A DNA stretch of 45,406 nucleotides. Source: Actinomycetes bacterium (GTDB lineage Bacteria > Actinomycetota > Acidimicrobiia > Spongiisociales > UBA5794). The position numbers and the translations under genes are program-made. Location of the stretch: the NCBI GenBank assembly GCA_024638645.1, contig JAHEJX010000023.1, forward strand, positions 1-45,406. Direction: 5' to 3'. Positions 39,449 to 45,406 of the stretch are shown piece by piece. The notes beneath the pieces are model-generated. The model saw only the letters and a list, made by a program, of their open reading frames with translations, was not told the DNA's origin and searched no databases. Position 1 is the stretch's first letter; every line of letters starts with the position of its first letter.

Positions 39449-40683
39449 TGAACGCCACGAACGATCCGGGCCTCAGGAGCTGGCTGGCGGTCGACGACTC
39501 CTCAGATTTCCCGATCCAGAACCTTCCTTTCGGCATGTTTACGACGGGCGACGATCAGGAGCCACGAGCAGGCGTTGCGATCGGCAACCAGATAGTCGAC
39601 CTTCTGGCCGTGCACCGCAGTGGCGTCATGAGCTTTCCGAGCGAAGCGATGCTCAGAGGATCTCTCAATTCGCTTTTTGCGTTTGGTGCCGAGCCGGTGC
39701 GGCGGCGAGTGTCTGAACTGCTCACTGCGGGGAACAAGGAACTATCGCGCGTCCCGAATCGGGGGATGGTTGGCATGGCTGCGGCCGAGCTGCACATGCC
39801 ATTCACGGTGGGGGACTATGTCGACTTCTATTCGTCGGAGCAGCATGCGACCAACGTCGGTCGCATGTTTCGTCCCGACGATCCGCCGCTACTGCCGAAT
39901 TGGAGGCACGTACCAATCGCATATCACGGTCGGGCGTCGACTGTCGTGGTCAGCGGTTCCCCCGTCACTCGGCCCAACGGCCAGCGCCCAGGTCCCGATG
40001 GGCCAACCTTCGGCCCCTCTCGGAAGCTCGATATCGAACTCGAGGTCGGCTTCTTCACCGGCAAGCCAACCGCCCTCGGACAGACGATCGCCGTCGACGA
40101 TGCTTTGGATCACATCGGGGGAGTGGTGCTGGTCAATGATTGGTCGGCACGAGATATCCAGGCCTGGGAGTACCGCCCGCTTGGGCCATTCCTCGGCAAG
40201 AGCTTCGCCACCTCGACGTCGCCATGGGTGGTGACTACCCAGGCGCTGGCGCCATTCATGGTCGAAGCCACTGCGCAGGAACCCGAACCGCTTCCCTATC
40301 TGAATGCCAAGCCGAACCTGGCTCTGGACCTGACGCTTCAAGTGGAACTGAACGGCAGCTTGATCACCGGCACCAGCTTCAGAGACATGTACTGGACGAT
40401 GGCTCAACAGCTGGCGCACGCTGCCAGCAACGGAACTGCGATTCGGGTCGGTGATCTCTACGCAAGTGGCACTGTGTCAGGGCCGGAGCGAAATCAATTC
40501 GGAAGTCTGCTCGAGCTCTCCTGGAACGGTTCCGAGCCGATCGAAATCGGAGACGGAACGCAACGCACCTTCCTTGAAGACGGCGACACCGTTCGTATTA
40601 CCGGCTGGTGCCAGAGCGACCACGGACCGAAAATCGGTTTTGGGGAATGTGTTGGAACGGTTGTGCCGGCAGTCGATTACTGA
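39448..40683 (+). CDS. fahA: Fumarylacetoacetase
   Basis: 411 aa. Complete FAH: N-terminal SH3-like domain, then DFYSSEQHATNVGRMFRPD with the catalytic His, WRHVPIAYHGRAST, the metal ligands DIELEVGFF and NDWSARDIQAWEYRPLGPFLGKSF, and GTVSGPERNQFGSLLELSWNG. It hydrolyses 4-fumarylacetoacetate to fumarate and acetoacetate, the last step of tyrosine/homogentisate degradation. Its upstream neighbours hppD, hmgA and maiA are not in the window. It is coupled to the unknown 38423 protein and convergent with the TlpA-like gene. Confidence 0.95.
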   Translation: MNATNDPGLRSWLAVDDSSDFPIQNLPFGMFTTGDDQEPRAGVAIGNQIVDLLAVHRSGVMSFPSEAMLRGSLNSLFAFGAEPVRRRVSELLTAGNKELSRVPNRGMVGMAAAELHMPFTVGDYVDFYSSEQHATNVGRMFRPDDPPLLPNWRHVPIAYHGRASTVVVSGSPVTRPNGQRPGPDGPTFGPSRKLDIELEVGFFTGKPTALGQTIAVDDALDHIGGVVLVNDWSARDIQAWEYRPLGPFLGKSFATSTSPWVVTTQALAPFMVEATAQEPEPLPYLNAKPNLALDLTLQVELNGSLITGTSFRDMYWTMAQQLAHAASNGTAIRVGDLYASGTVSGPERNQFGSLLELSWNGSEPIEIGDGTQRTFLEDGDTVRITGWCQSDHGPKIGFGECVGTVVPAVDY

Positions 40684-40724
40684 CTCGATATGAGATAACA
40701 GATGCGAAGTACCAGCTACGTCGC

Positions 40725-41444
40725 CTATGCGCTCGAGGCGGCGATTGCGTTCAGGAAGACTTCTAGCTGGGCAATGTCCAACTGTCCCGCGCTGCGGGCG
40801 GCGACCGTGCCGTCGGCATTGAGGAAGACCCAGTACGGGAACCCACCTGCGCCGTATGACTGGAGCACGCTGCTGTCCGTATCGTCGATCAGCACCTCCG
40901 GCGACCATCCTTCACGCTCGAGCCAGCTCGACGGCGGATAGTTGGTCCGTGCCGAGTTGATCGATGTCGCGACGCTCACCACGTCTACGCCCTCCATGCC
41001 GCCGGAGTCGAGCCATGCCTGGACTCGCGGCACTTCGCGCTGGCAATGGGGGCACCAATGGGCCAGGAAGACGATCGCGGTTGGCGTGCCCGGCTCGCCG
41101 ACGACGACAGCGTCGCCCGCAAAGTCCTCGCCTGTGGCAACAGGCGCCTGTAGACCGATTGCGATGTCGCCGGCCGTCGACTGGAAAAACGGCAGACCGT
41201 CGCCGGCTACTACCGGCTCTCCGAACTCGCTGCCGGGCCCAGAGTCTGCGGTGAGAGTCACCGCCAGGACGAGCAGAACCGCGATGACGCCGATGACGAT
41301 TCCGAAGACCGGGATGTTGCGCTTGGGCTTGGGAGCCGCGACTACAGGTTTCTTCGGCCCGCCGTTGCCTGCGGCGGCAACCGAGGCTCCTGTCGACTTC
41401 TGTGCCGGCATCTTGCGCTTGGGTTTGGCTTTCGGGCCAGTCAT
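40725..41444 (-). CDS. Membrane-anchored thioredoxin-like protein (TlpA/DsbE type)
   Basis: 239 aa from ATG 41444. A Lys/Pro-rich N-terminus (about 42 residues) precedes one transmembrane helix (about 45-65), then a thioredoxin fold with active site WCPHC (Cys131, Cys134) in AIVFLAHWCPHCQREVPR and a cis-Pro region GAGGFPYWVFLN. Topology places the domain outside the membrane. The adjacent DsbB-like gene is 7 nt upstream in the operon, so this protein is a likely disulfide oxidase or isomerase partner instead of a cytochrome-biogenesis reductase. Confidence 0.9.
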   Translation of the reverse strand: MTGPKAKPKRKMPAQKSTGASVAAAGNGGPKKPVVAAPKPKRNIPVFGIVIGVIAVLLVLAVTLTADSGPGSEFGEPVVAGDGLPFFQSTAGDIAIGLQAPVATGEDFAGDAVVVGEPGTPTAIVFLAHWCPHCQREVPRVQAWLDSGGMEGVDVVSVATSINSARTNYPPSSWLEREGWSPEVLIDDTDSSVLQSYGAGGFPYWVFLNADGTVAARSAGQLDIAQLEVFLNAIAASSA

Positions 41445-41451
41445 AGGTAAT

Positions 41452-42024
41452 TCACTCCGCGAACTCGTGTTCGGACATTCTGCCCTCGTTGATGCGCAAA
41501 GCAAACACCAACGTCAGAATCAGGGCGAATGCGCTTCCCGCCATGTATGGGATGGAAACGAAGTTCCACTGCCAGATATATGCGGCGCTGCAGGGAGCAA
41601 CCGGGTCGCAGGCGCCCGACTCCAAGCCGGGAAAATGCTGGATTAGGTAGTGGTAGATCGAGATCAAACCCCCGATGCCGGCCAGGATTGCTGCTGTCAA
41701 CCTGACTTGATTGTCCCTCCGCCACGCCGCAACGCCGAGGACGACGACGAGGGGGTACATGAAGATTCGCTGAAACCAGCACAGGCGACATGGAATCAGA
41801 TGTTCGATCTCAGACAGGTAGAGGCTCCCGAGAGTGGCTACGAGCGCGATGGAAAAGGCCATCCACAGCTCGTAGCCGCGAATTGAATCGAGGAGCGTGT
41901 CGCGTTGACGGGTGGCCGCCTCGCTGAACCGAGCTGCGATGAACAGAGCGACGACGACAAGCACGGCAATGTTGGCGGCTACGGCGAGCAGCGAAAAGAA
42001 CAGCCGCATCGTGTCGAAGTTCAA
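41452..42024 (-). CDS. DsbB/BdbC-type disulfide-bond oxidoreductase
   Basis: 190 aa from TTG 42024, supported by AGGAG 6 nt upstream; ATG 42009 is the alternative. Four or five membrane helices, with CxxC in IPCRLCWFQRI (Cys79, Cys82) and a second pair in SGACDPVAPCSAAYIW (Cys139, Cys145). This is the DsbB/BdbC pattern: electrons pass from the exported thioredoxin-like partner to quinone. In Actinobacteria VKOR homologues often fill the role, so use of a DsbB-type enzyme is notable. Divergent from the lyase gene with a 36-bp gap. Confidence 0.9.
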   Translation of the reverse strand: MNFDTMRLFFSLLAVAANIAVLVVVALFIAARFSEAATRQRDTLLDSIRGYELWMAFSIALVATLGSLYLSEIEHLIPCRLCWFQRIFMYPLVVVLGVAAWRRDNQVRLTAAILAGIGGLISIYHYLIQHFPGLESGACDPVAPCSAAYIWQWNFVSIPYMAGSAFALILTLVFALRINEGRMSEHEFAE

Positions 42025-42060
42025 GTCGGGCTCCTGTCTGTGCTGCGGTAGTTTGGCGCC

Positions 42061-42969
42061 GTGGAGATGTTGCCAGCGGAAGTATCCATTGTCGAAGTGG
42101 GGCCTCGTGACGGTTTGCAGAACGAGGAAGCCATCCTCGCCACTGCTGAGAAGGTCGAGCTCATCAGACGCCTGGTGGCGGCAGGCGCTCGGCGCATCGA
42201 AGCGGCTTCGTTCGTCCATCCGAAGCTTGTCCCGCAAATGGCGGACGCGGAAGCCGTCATGGCCGCGCTTGGAATCAGTCCTCCGCACGTCTCCTATATC
42301 GGCCTCGTCCTCAACCGCCGCGGCCTCGATCGGGCTCTCGACACGACCGTCGATGAGATCAACTTCTCTGTTGCGGCTACGGAGGGGTTCAGTCAATCGA
42401 ACCAGGGCGTGCCGGTTGAGGAAGCGATCAGCTCCATCGAGGAGATGCTGCCGCTGGCGCGGGCGACGGCTCGGCCCTGCACCGTCACCATCTCGGTCGC
42501 CTGGGGGTGTCCTTTCGACGGTGAGGTGCCGGTTACCGCAGTGGCCGCACTCGCGCGGCGAGCGGCTGCAGCCGGCGCCGATGAGATCGCGCTCGGTGAC
42601 ACCATCGGCGTCGCAGTCCCCCCAAGGGTCACGGAGATAATTGAAGCGGTCCGCGCGGTCGTCGGCGACACACCGCTGCGGATGCACTTCCACGACACAC
42701 GCAATACGGCTGTCGCCAACTCATACGCTGCCATCGTTGCCGGCGTGACGACACTCGACGCTTCGGTAGGCGGCGCAGGCGGTTGTCCTTTTGCTCCCAA
42801 CGCGACCGGCAACGTAGCCACTGAGGACATGCTCTACATGCTGGAACGCAGCGGGATCGCATCGGGTATGCGAATGGCCGATGTCGCCGAAATCGGGCGC
42901 TGGCTGGCAACCCTGCTCGGGAGGGAGCTACCGACCGCAGTCGGCAAGGCAGGAGGCTTTCCCGCCTAG
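42061..42969 (+). CDS. Hydroxymethylglutaryl-CoA lyase
   Basis: 302 aa from GTG 42061 (ATG 42067 possible). Family motifs: VEVGPRDGLQNE with the catalytic Arg, ASFVHPKLVPQMAD, MHFHDTRNTA (HxH metal site) and the active-site loop GGAGGCPFAPNATGN. The enzyme splits HMG-CoA to acetyl-CoA and acetoacetate, in leucine degradation. No liu genes are adjacent. Acetoacetate is also the product of fumarylacetoacetase about 2 kb away, which could reflect shared catabolic context but is not a proof of linkage. Confidence 0.93.
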   Translation: MEMLPAEVSIVEVGPRDGLQNEEAILATAEKVELIRRLVAAGARRIEAASFVHPKLVPQMADAEAVMAALGISPPHVSYIGLVLNRRGLDRALDTTVDEINFSVAATEGFSQSNQGVPVEEAISSIEEMLPLARATARPCTVTISVAWGCPFDGEVPVTAVAALARRAAAAGADEIALGDTIGVAVPPRVTEIIEAVRAVVGDTPLRMHFHDTRNTAVANSYAAIVAGVTTLDASVGGAGGCPFAPNATGNVATEDMLYMLERSGIASGMRMADVAEIGRWLATLLGRELPTAVGKAGGFPA

Positions 42970-43003
42970 ATCGGCGGCTCATGGGTCGCTCTATCCTCGG
43001 CTG

Positions 43004-43855
43004 ATGACTTTGCCCCTCCCCATTTCATTCTTGTCCGACTTTGGCCGTACCGACGAGTTCGTCGGCGTGGTGCACGGGGTGATCGCCCGGATCGCTCCCG
43101 AGGTCCGTGTGATCGACGTCGGCCACGACTTTCCGCGTGGCAATGTGCGTTCTGGAGCGATGGCGCTACTCCGGTCCGTCCAGTACATGCCCCAGGGTGT
43201 CATGCTGGCTGTCGTCGATCCAGGTGTCGGCACACCCCGGAACCCGATTGCGGCTCGCACGGAGTGGGGAGTCTTCATCGGCCCAGACAATGGGCTGCTC
43301 GCACCGGCGGTTGCCATGGTCGGCGGCGCCGACAAGATCGTGGCTCTTGACAACCCGGAGCTGCTCTTGCCCGCCAGTGGAGTGACGTTCGACGGTCGAG
43401 ACAGGTTTGCCCCGGCGGCCGCGGTGATCGCGTCAGGGCAAGCAGCGTTCGAAGATCTCGGCTCCGATGTGCCCGCCGACTCTGTGACTCCGCTGATGAT
43501 GCCTCTCGTTGAGCACGACGAGCATGCCGTGCGCGGTGAGGTGCTCTGGGTCGACCACTTCGGCAACTCGCAATCGAACATCAGTCCCGATGACATGCAG
43601 ATGGTGGGGCTCACGCCCGGTGACGACATAATCATGCGCATTGGAGCGATCGAGCATCAGCTCACCTGGGTCAAGGCATACGGCGACGTCGTGGAGGGCG
43701 AAGGCCTGCTGCACGTCGACTCCTATGGCCAGATGGCAGTGGCGGTCAGGGGTGGCCGTTCAGACGAGGACTTTCCTCTCGAAGAGGGGATAGCCGTCAC
43801 CTTTCGCAAAGTCGGCACGCCGGTCGCCATTCAAAGCGTCAACCCGGTCGACTGA
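43004..43855 (+). CDS. SAM hydrolase / SAM hydroxide adenosyltransferase (DUF62)
   Basis: 283 aa from ATG 43004, just after the lyase gene; upstream in-frame codons overlap the lyase in another frame and are rejected. ISFLSDFGRTDEFVGVVHGVI, VVDPGVGTPRNPIA, FIGPDNGLLAPA and the C-terminal LWVDHFGNSQSNIS are the family signatures. Characterised members hydrolyse S-adenosylmethionine to adenosine and methionine; related chlorinases and fluorinases use halide. No halogenase-specific feature can be judged by eye. Its 3' end overlaps the small minus-strand ORF. Confidence 0.9.
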   Translation: MTLPLPISFLSDFGRTDEFVGVVHGVIARIAPEVRVIDVGHDFPRGNVRSGAMALLRSVQYMPQGVMLAVVDPGVGTPRNPIAARTEWGVFIGPDNGLLAPAVAMVGGADKIVALDNPELLLPASGVTFDGRDRFAPAAAVIASGQAAFEDLGSDVPADSVTPLMMPLVEHDEHAVRGEVLWVDHFGNSQSNISPDDMQMVGLTPGDDIIMRIGAIEHQLTWVKAYGDVVEGEGLLHVDSYGQMAVAVRGGRSDEDFPLEEGIAVTFRKVGTPVAIQSVNPVD

Positions 43856-43926
43856 ACCTTCCAGATGAAGGTGCCCACGATGAGGGCAAGAAGAAGCAGA
43901 ACAACTCCGGCGGTGACAGGGCGCAT
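43831..43926 (-). CDS. Putative 31-aa single-helix membrane protein
   Basis: ATG 43926 to TGA 43831 encodes a peptide with a hydrophobic core TAGVVLLLLALIVGTFIW, preceded by one Arg and followed by Lys. This is the size and pattern of bacterial small transmembrane proteins. It overlaps the convergent SAM hydrolase by 25 nt and has no obvious ribosome-binding site. Real expression is uncertain. Confidence 0.35.
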   Translation of the reverse strand: MRPVTAGVVLLLLALIVGTFIWKVQSTGLTL

Positions 43927-43975
43927 AGCCCAAGAGTACTAACTGTTGGGCAACCCGCACCCGCACCTGCGTCAT

Positions 43976-43999
43976 GCCTAATACCTATTGCCTAATACC
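43976..43999. repeat. Direct repeat GCCTAATACC x2 upstream of rex
   Basis: GCCTAATACC at 43976-43985 and 43990-43999, separated by TATT, with a 14-bp period. They lie 19 bp upstream of the -35 element of rex. Could be activator sites; they are unlike the known Rex operator. Confidence 0.4.
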
Positions 44000-44018
44000 C
44001 AAAAGACCTGTCTGAGAT

Positions 44019-44045
44019 TTGACCCTCCAACTCCATGTCTAACCT
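44019..44045 (+). promoter_or_regulatory. rex promoter, leaderless
   Basis: -35-like TTGACC (44019-44024; TTTGAC one base earlier fits a 16-bp spacer), -10 TAACCT (44040-44045) ending 6 nt before GTG 44052. The transcript would begin at the start codon. Confidence 0.5.
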
Positions 44046-44051
44046 TTCTGC

Positions 44052-44684
44052 GTGATCAACAAGGCTATTCCAGAAGCAACGGTTTCCAGACTTCCCGTGT
44101 ATCTGCGGTCGCTGGGAGACTTACCGGCGACGCAGGCAACGTGCTCATCCGAACAGCTTGCCTCCATTGCGGGTGTCAACTCAGCGCAAGTACGCAAAGA
44201 TCTATCTCACCTCGGGTCTCACGGCACCAGAGGTGTCGGCTACAACGTTGCAGAGCTGCGGGCGCAGCTGCGGCAGGCGTTGGGCCTCACCCAGGGCTAT
44301 TCGGTGGCGCTGATCGGCGCCGGCAACCTCGGAACTGCGCTCGCCAACTACGGGGGTTTCGAGGTGTGGGGGTTTGAGGTAAATGCGGTTCTGGACGCCG
44401 ACGCGGACAAGGTCGGCCGCATTGTCGGAGGAAGGCCGATCGAAAAGCTGGAGAGCCTCGAGGAGATAGTCAACGAGCGTGGCATTTCGATCGCGATTCT
44501 CGCAACCCCGGCAGCAGCGGCTCAGGATGTGGCAGATCGGGTGGTGCGGGCAGGTATCAAGTCGATCCTCAACTTTGCCCCTGCGGTCCTTCAGGTTCCT
44601 CAAGGGGTCGAAGTTCGCCGGGTCGATCTGTCGACTGAGCTCCAGATTCTCACCTTCCACCTCAGCGGTGAGGGAGCCGTCTAG
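44052..44684 (+). CDS. rex: Redox-sensing transcriptional repressor Rex
   Basis: 210 aa from GTG 44052. N-terminal winged helix with SSEQLASIAGVNSAQVRKDLSHLGSHG, Rossmann fold with VALIGAGNLGTALANYGGF, and C-terminal ILNFAPAVLQVPQGVEVRRVDLS, all typical of Rex. It senses the NADH/NAD+ ratio and represses respiratory and fermentative genes. The adjacent minus-strand cytochrome c operon, which is convergent, is a plausible related function, but no Rex operator (TTGTGAA-N4-TTCACAA) was seen in the window. Confidence 0.95.
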   Translation: MINKAIPEATVSRLPVYLRSLGDLPATQATCSSEQLASIAGVNSAQVRKDLSHLGSHGTRGVGYNVAELRAQLRQALGLTQGYSVALIGAGNLGTALANYGGFEVWGFEVNAVLDADADKVGRIVGGRPIEKLESLEEIVNERGISIAILATPAAAAQDVADRVVRAGIKSILNFAPAVLQVPQGVEVRRVDLSTELQILTFHLSGEGAV

Positions 44685-44687
44685 GCG

Positions 44688-45185
44688 TTACTCGGTTTCG
44701 CTTTCGTAGCGATCCAGCGCCAGGACGAACATCACGAAAAGTATCGCTGATCCGACCGTGAGCGCGATAGCGGGGACACGCATCTGGAAGGCATTGAGCC
44801 CCTCGAGCGAGGAAGGACGGATGCCACGAGGCGCGTATACGACGAAGAGCATCGATCCGATGACCATCCAACCGAACGTGGCGGCTCCCGTGATCAGGAA
44901 CGCCAGCCGCTTGCCCACATTCGTATAGAGCAGCAGGAATCCGGTGCCTACGAATGCGATCAGAGCCGTGATGGTGATGAGGATGCCACGAGCGGCAATC
45001 GAGAATGCCGTGATGTCGCCGTTGGCGTCCCGCTGCTTGAACGTTGCGTCGTATGCGTCCCCGATGAGTCCACGGGCAGGCGGGATGAATGAGATGACCG
45101 TAATGACGACCGCCGCGATTCCGAGCTTCTCGAGAGCGCTTAGACCCTGTTCTTCGCCGTGAAGCCTCTTGAGGGTTTCCCGCAT
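44688..45185 (-). CDS. Membrane protein coupled to cytochrome c gene
   Basis: 165 aa with four hydrophobic segments (about 21-38, 66-87, 91-115 and 137-158). The start ATG overlaps the cytochrome stop (TGATG). No family recognised. The first segment with KRLHGEEQGLSALEKLGIAA has a faint Flp-pilin-like look, probably by chance. It may be a membrane subunit or accessory of a respiratory complex in the same operon. Confidence 0.75.
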   Translation of the reverse strand: MRETLKRLHGEEQGLSALEKLGIAAVVITVISFIPPARGLIGDAYDATFKQRDANGDITAFSIAARGILITITALIAFVGTGFLLLYTNVGKRLAFLITGAATFGWMVIGSMLFVVYAPRGIRPSSLEGLNAFQMRVPAIALTVGSAILFVMFVLALDRYESETE

Positions 45186-45406
45186 CAGAGGGCCCTTTCC
45201 AGCTCGATGATCAACTCGATGTCTTCTGTGCTCAGGATCTGGCCGAATCCAGGCATTCGGCCACTACCGAGTCCGTTGATACCGTAGTTCACGGCAAACT
45301 CCGAGCCAGAAATGATGAAGCGTATCTGATCAGCCGCATCGGGGAACTGAATGACAGACCTGCCGTCTTGGAGCGAAGGGCCCCAGGCTCCTGATCCGAT
45401 CTCCTG
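45185..45406 (-). CDS. c-type cytochrome, C-terminus only (5' end outside window)
   Basis: 73 residues before the stop, frame open to the window edge. SGRMPGFGQILSTEDIELII is the classic C-terminal part of a class I cytochrome c domain, where Met in RMPGFG is the sixth heme ligand. The CxxCH motif would be upstream, outside the window. Coupled with the membrane-protein gene by TGATG. Confidence 0.82.
   Translation of the reverse strand, partial: QEIGSGAWGPSLQDGRSVIQFPDAADQIRFIISGSEFAVNYGINGLGSGRMPGFGQILSTEDIELIIELERAL

Overview
The window looks like chromosomal DNA of a high-GC actinobacterium. The lineage markers are a clear MshA (mycothiol biosynthesis) next to a YbjN-domain gene, a Rex repressor, an RsiG-like c-di-GMP-type anti-sigma protein, and frequent GTG/TTG starts. 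Several genes appear to be leaderless, with a TANNNT element 6-8 nt before the start codon. Acidimicrobiia or another deep actinobacterial branch is a guess; no rRNA gene is present to settle it. No phage, CRISPR array, tRNA, rRNA or intact insertion sequence was found.

Region 1 (1-17816) is the most distinctive part. It resembles the selenium/purine-linked xdh-ssnA-ygfK-ygeW-arcC gene set of enteric bacteria and clostridia, rebuilt in an actinobacterium. It contains the C-terminal end of a molybdenum hydroxylase, a shortened SsnA amidohydrolase, and a YgfK that lacks its central FAD/NAD(P) module. It also has two adjacent fold-type II PLP enzymes, a D-carbamoylase-type nitrilase divergent from a second ureidopropionase-type nitrilase, an aromatic-amino-acid-decarboxylase-type PLP enzyme, carbamate kinase, an aspartate-carbamoyltransferase-like enzyme, a GntR/UTRA regulator and a YgeW-like carbamoyltransferase. 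The composition suggests a pathway that opens a purine or hydantoin-like ring, removes carbamoyl groups from ureido acids by hydrolysis (nitrilases) or phosphorolysis (carbamoyltransferases plus carbamate kinase, giving ATP), and deaminates the remaining amino acid with PLP enzymes. A membrane protein plus a heme/iron-type ABC transporter (3366-6873), and a decayed acetyltransferase gene, sit inside this block.

Region 2 (17817-26572) holds OsmC, Hsp20, an HtrA-like lipoprotein protease, tryptophan 2,3-dioxygenase, an MFS transporter, an AMP-forming acyl-CoA ligase, a pore-loop membrane protein and a Clp1/Grc3-like P-loop kinase. Region 3 (26573-30725) has a glyoxalase-fold protein, a 918-bp stretch without a convincing gene but rich in inverted and direct repeats, and an ABC exporter pair.

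Region 4 (30726-36445) is mostly minus strand: LytM-type peptidase, RsiG-like protein, class-3-type asparaginase, GNAT/FemAB-like transferase, MshA and YbjN, with crcB on the plus strand. Region 5 (36442-45406) has a MoaD-like domain fused to a membrane domain, a PAS-LuxR regulator, a fumarylacetoacetase operon behind a possible structured leader, a TlpA-like/DsbB pair, HMG-CoA lyase, SAM hydrolase, a tiny membrane ORF, Rex, and a cytochrome c gene cut by the window edge with its partner membrane protein.
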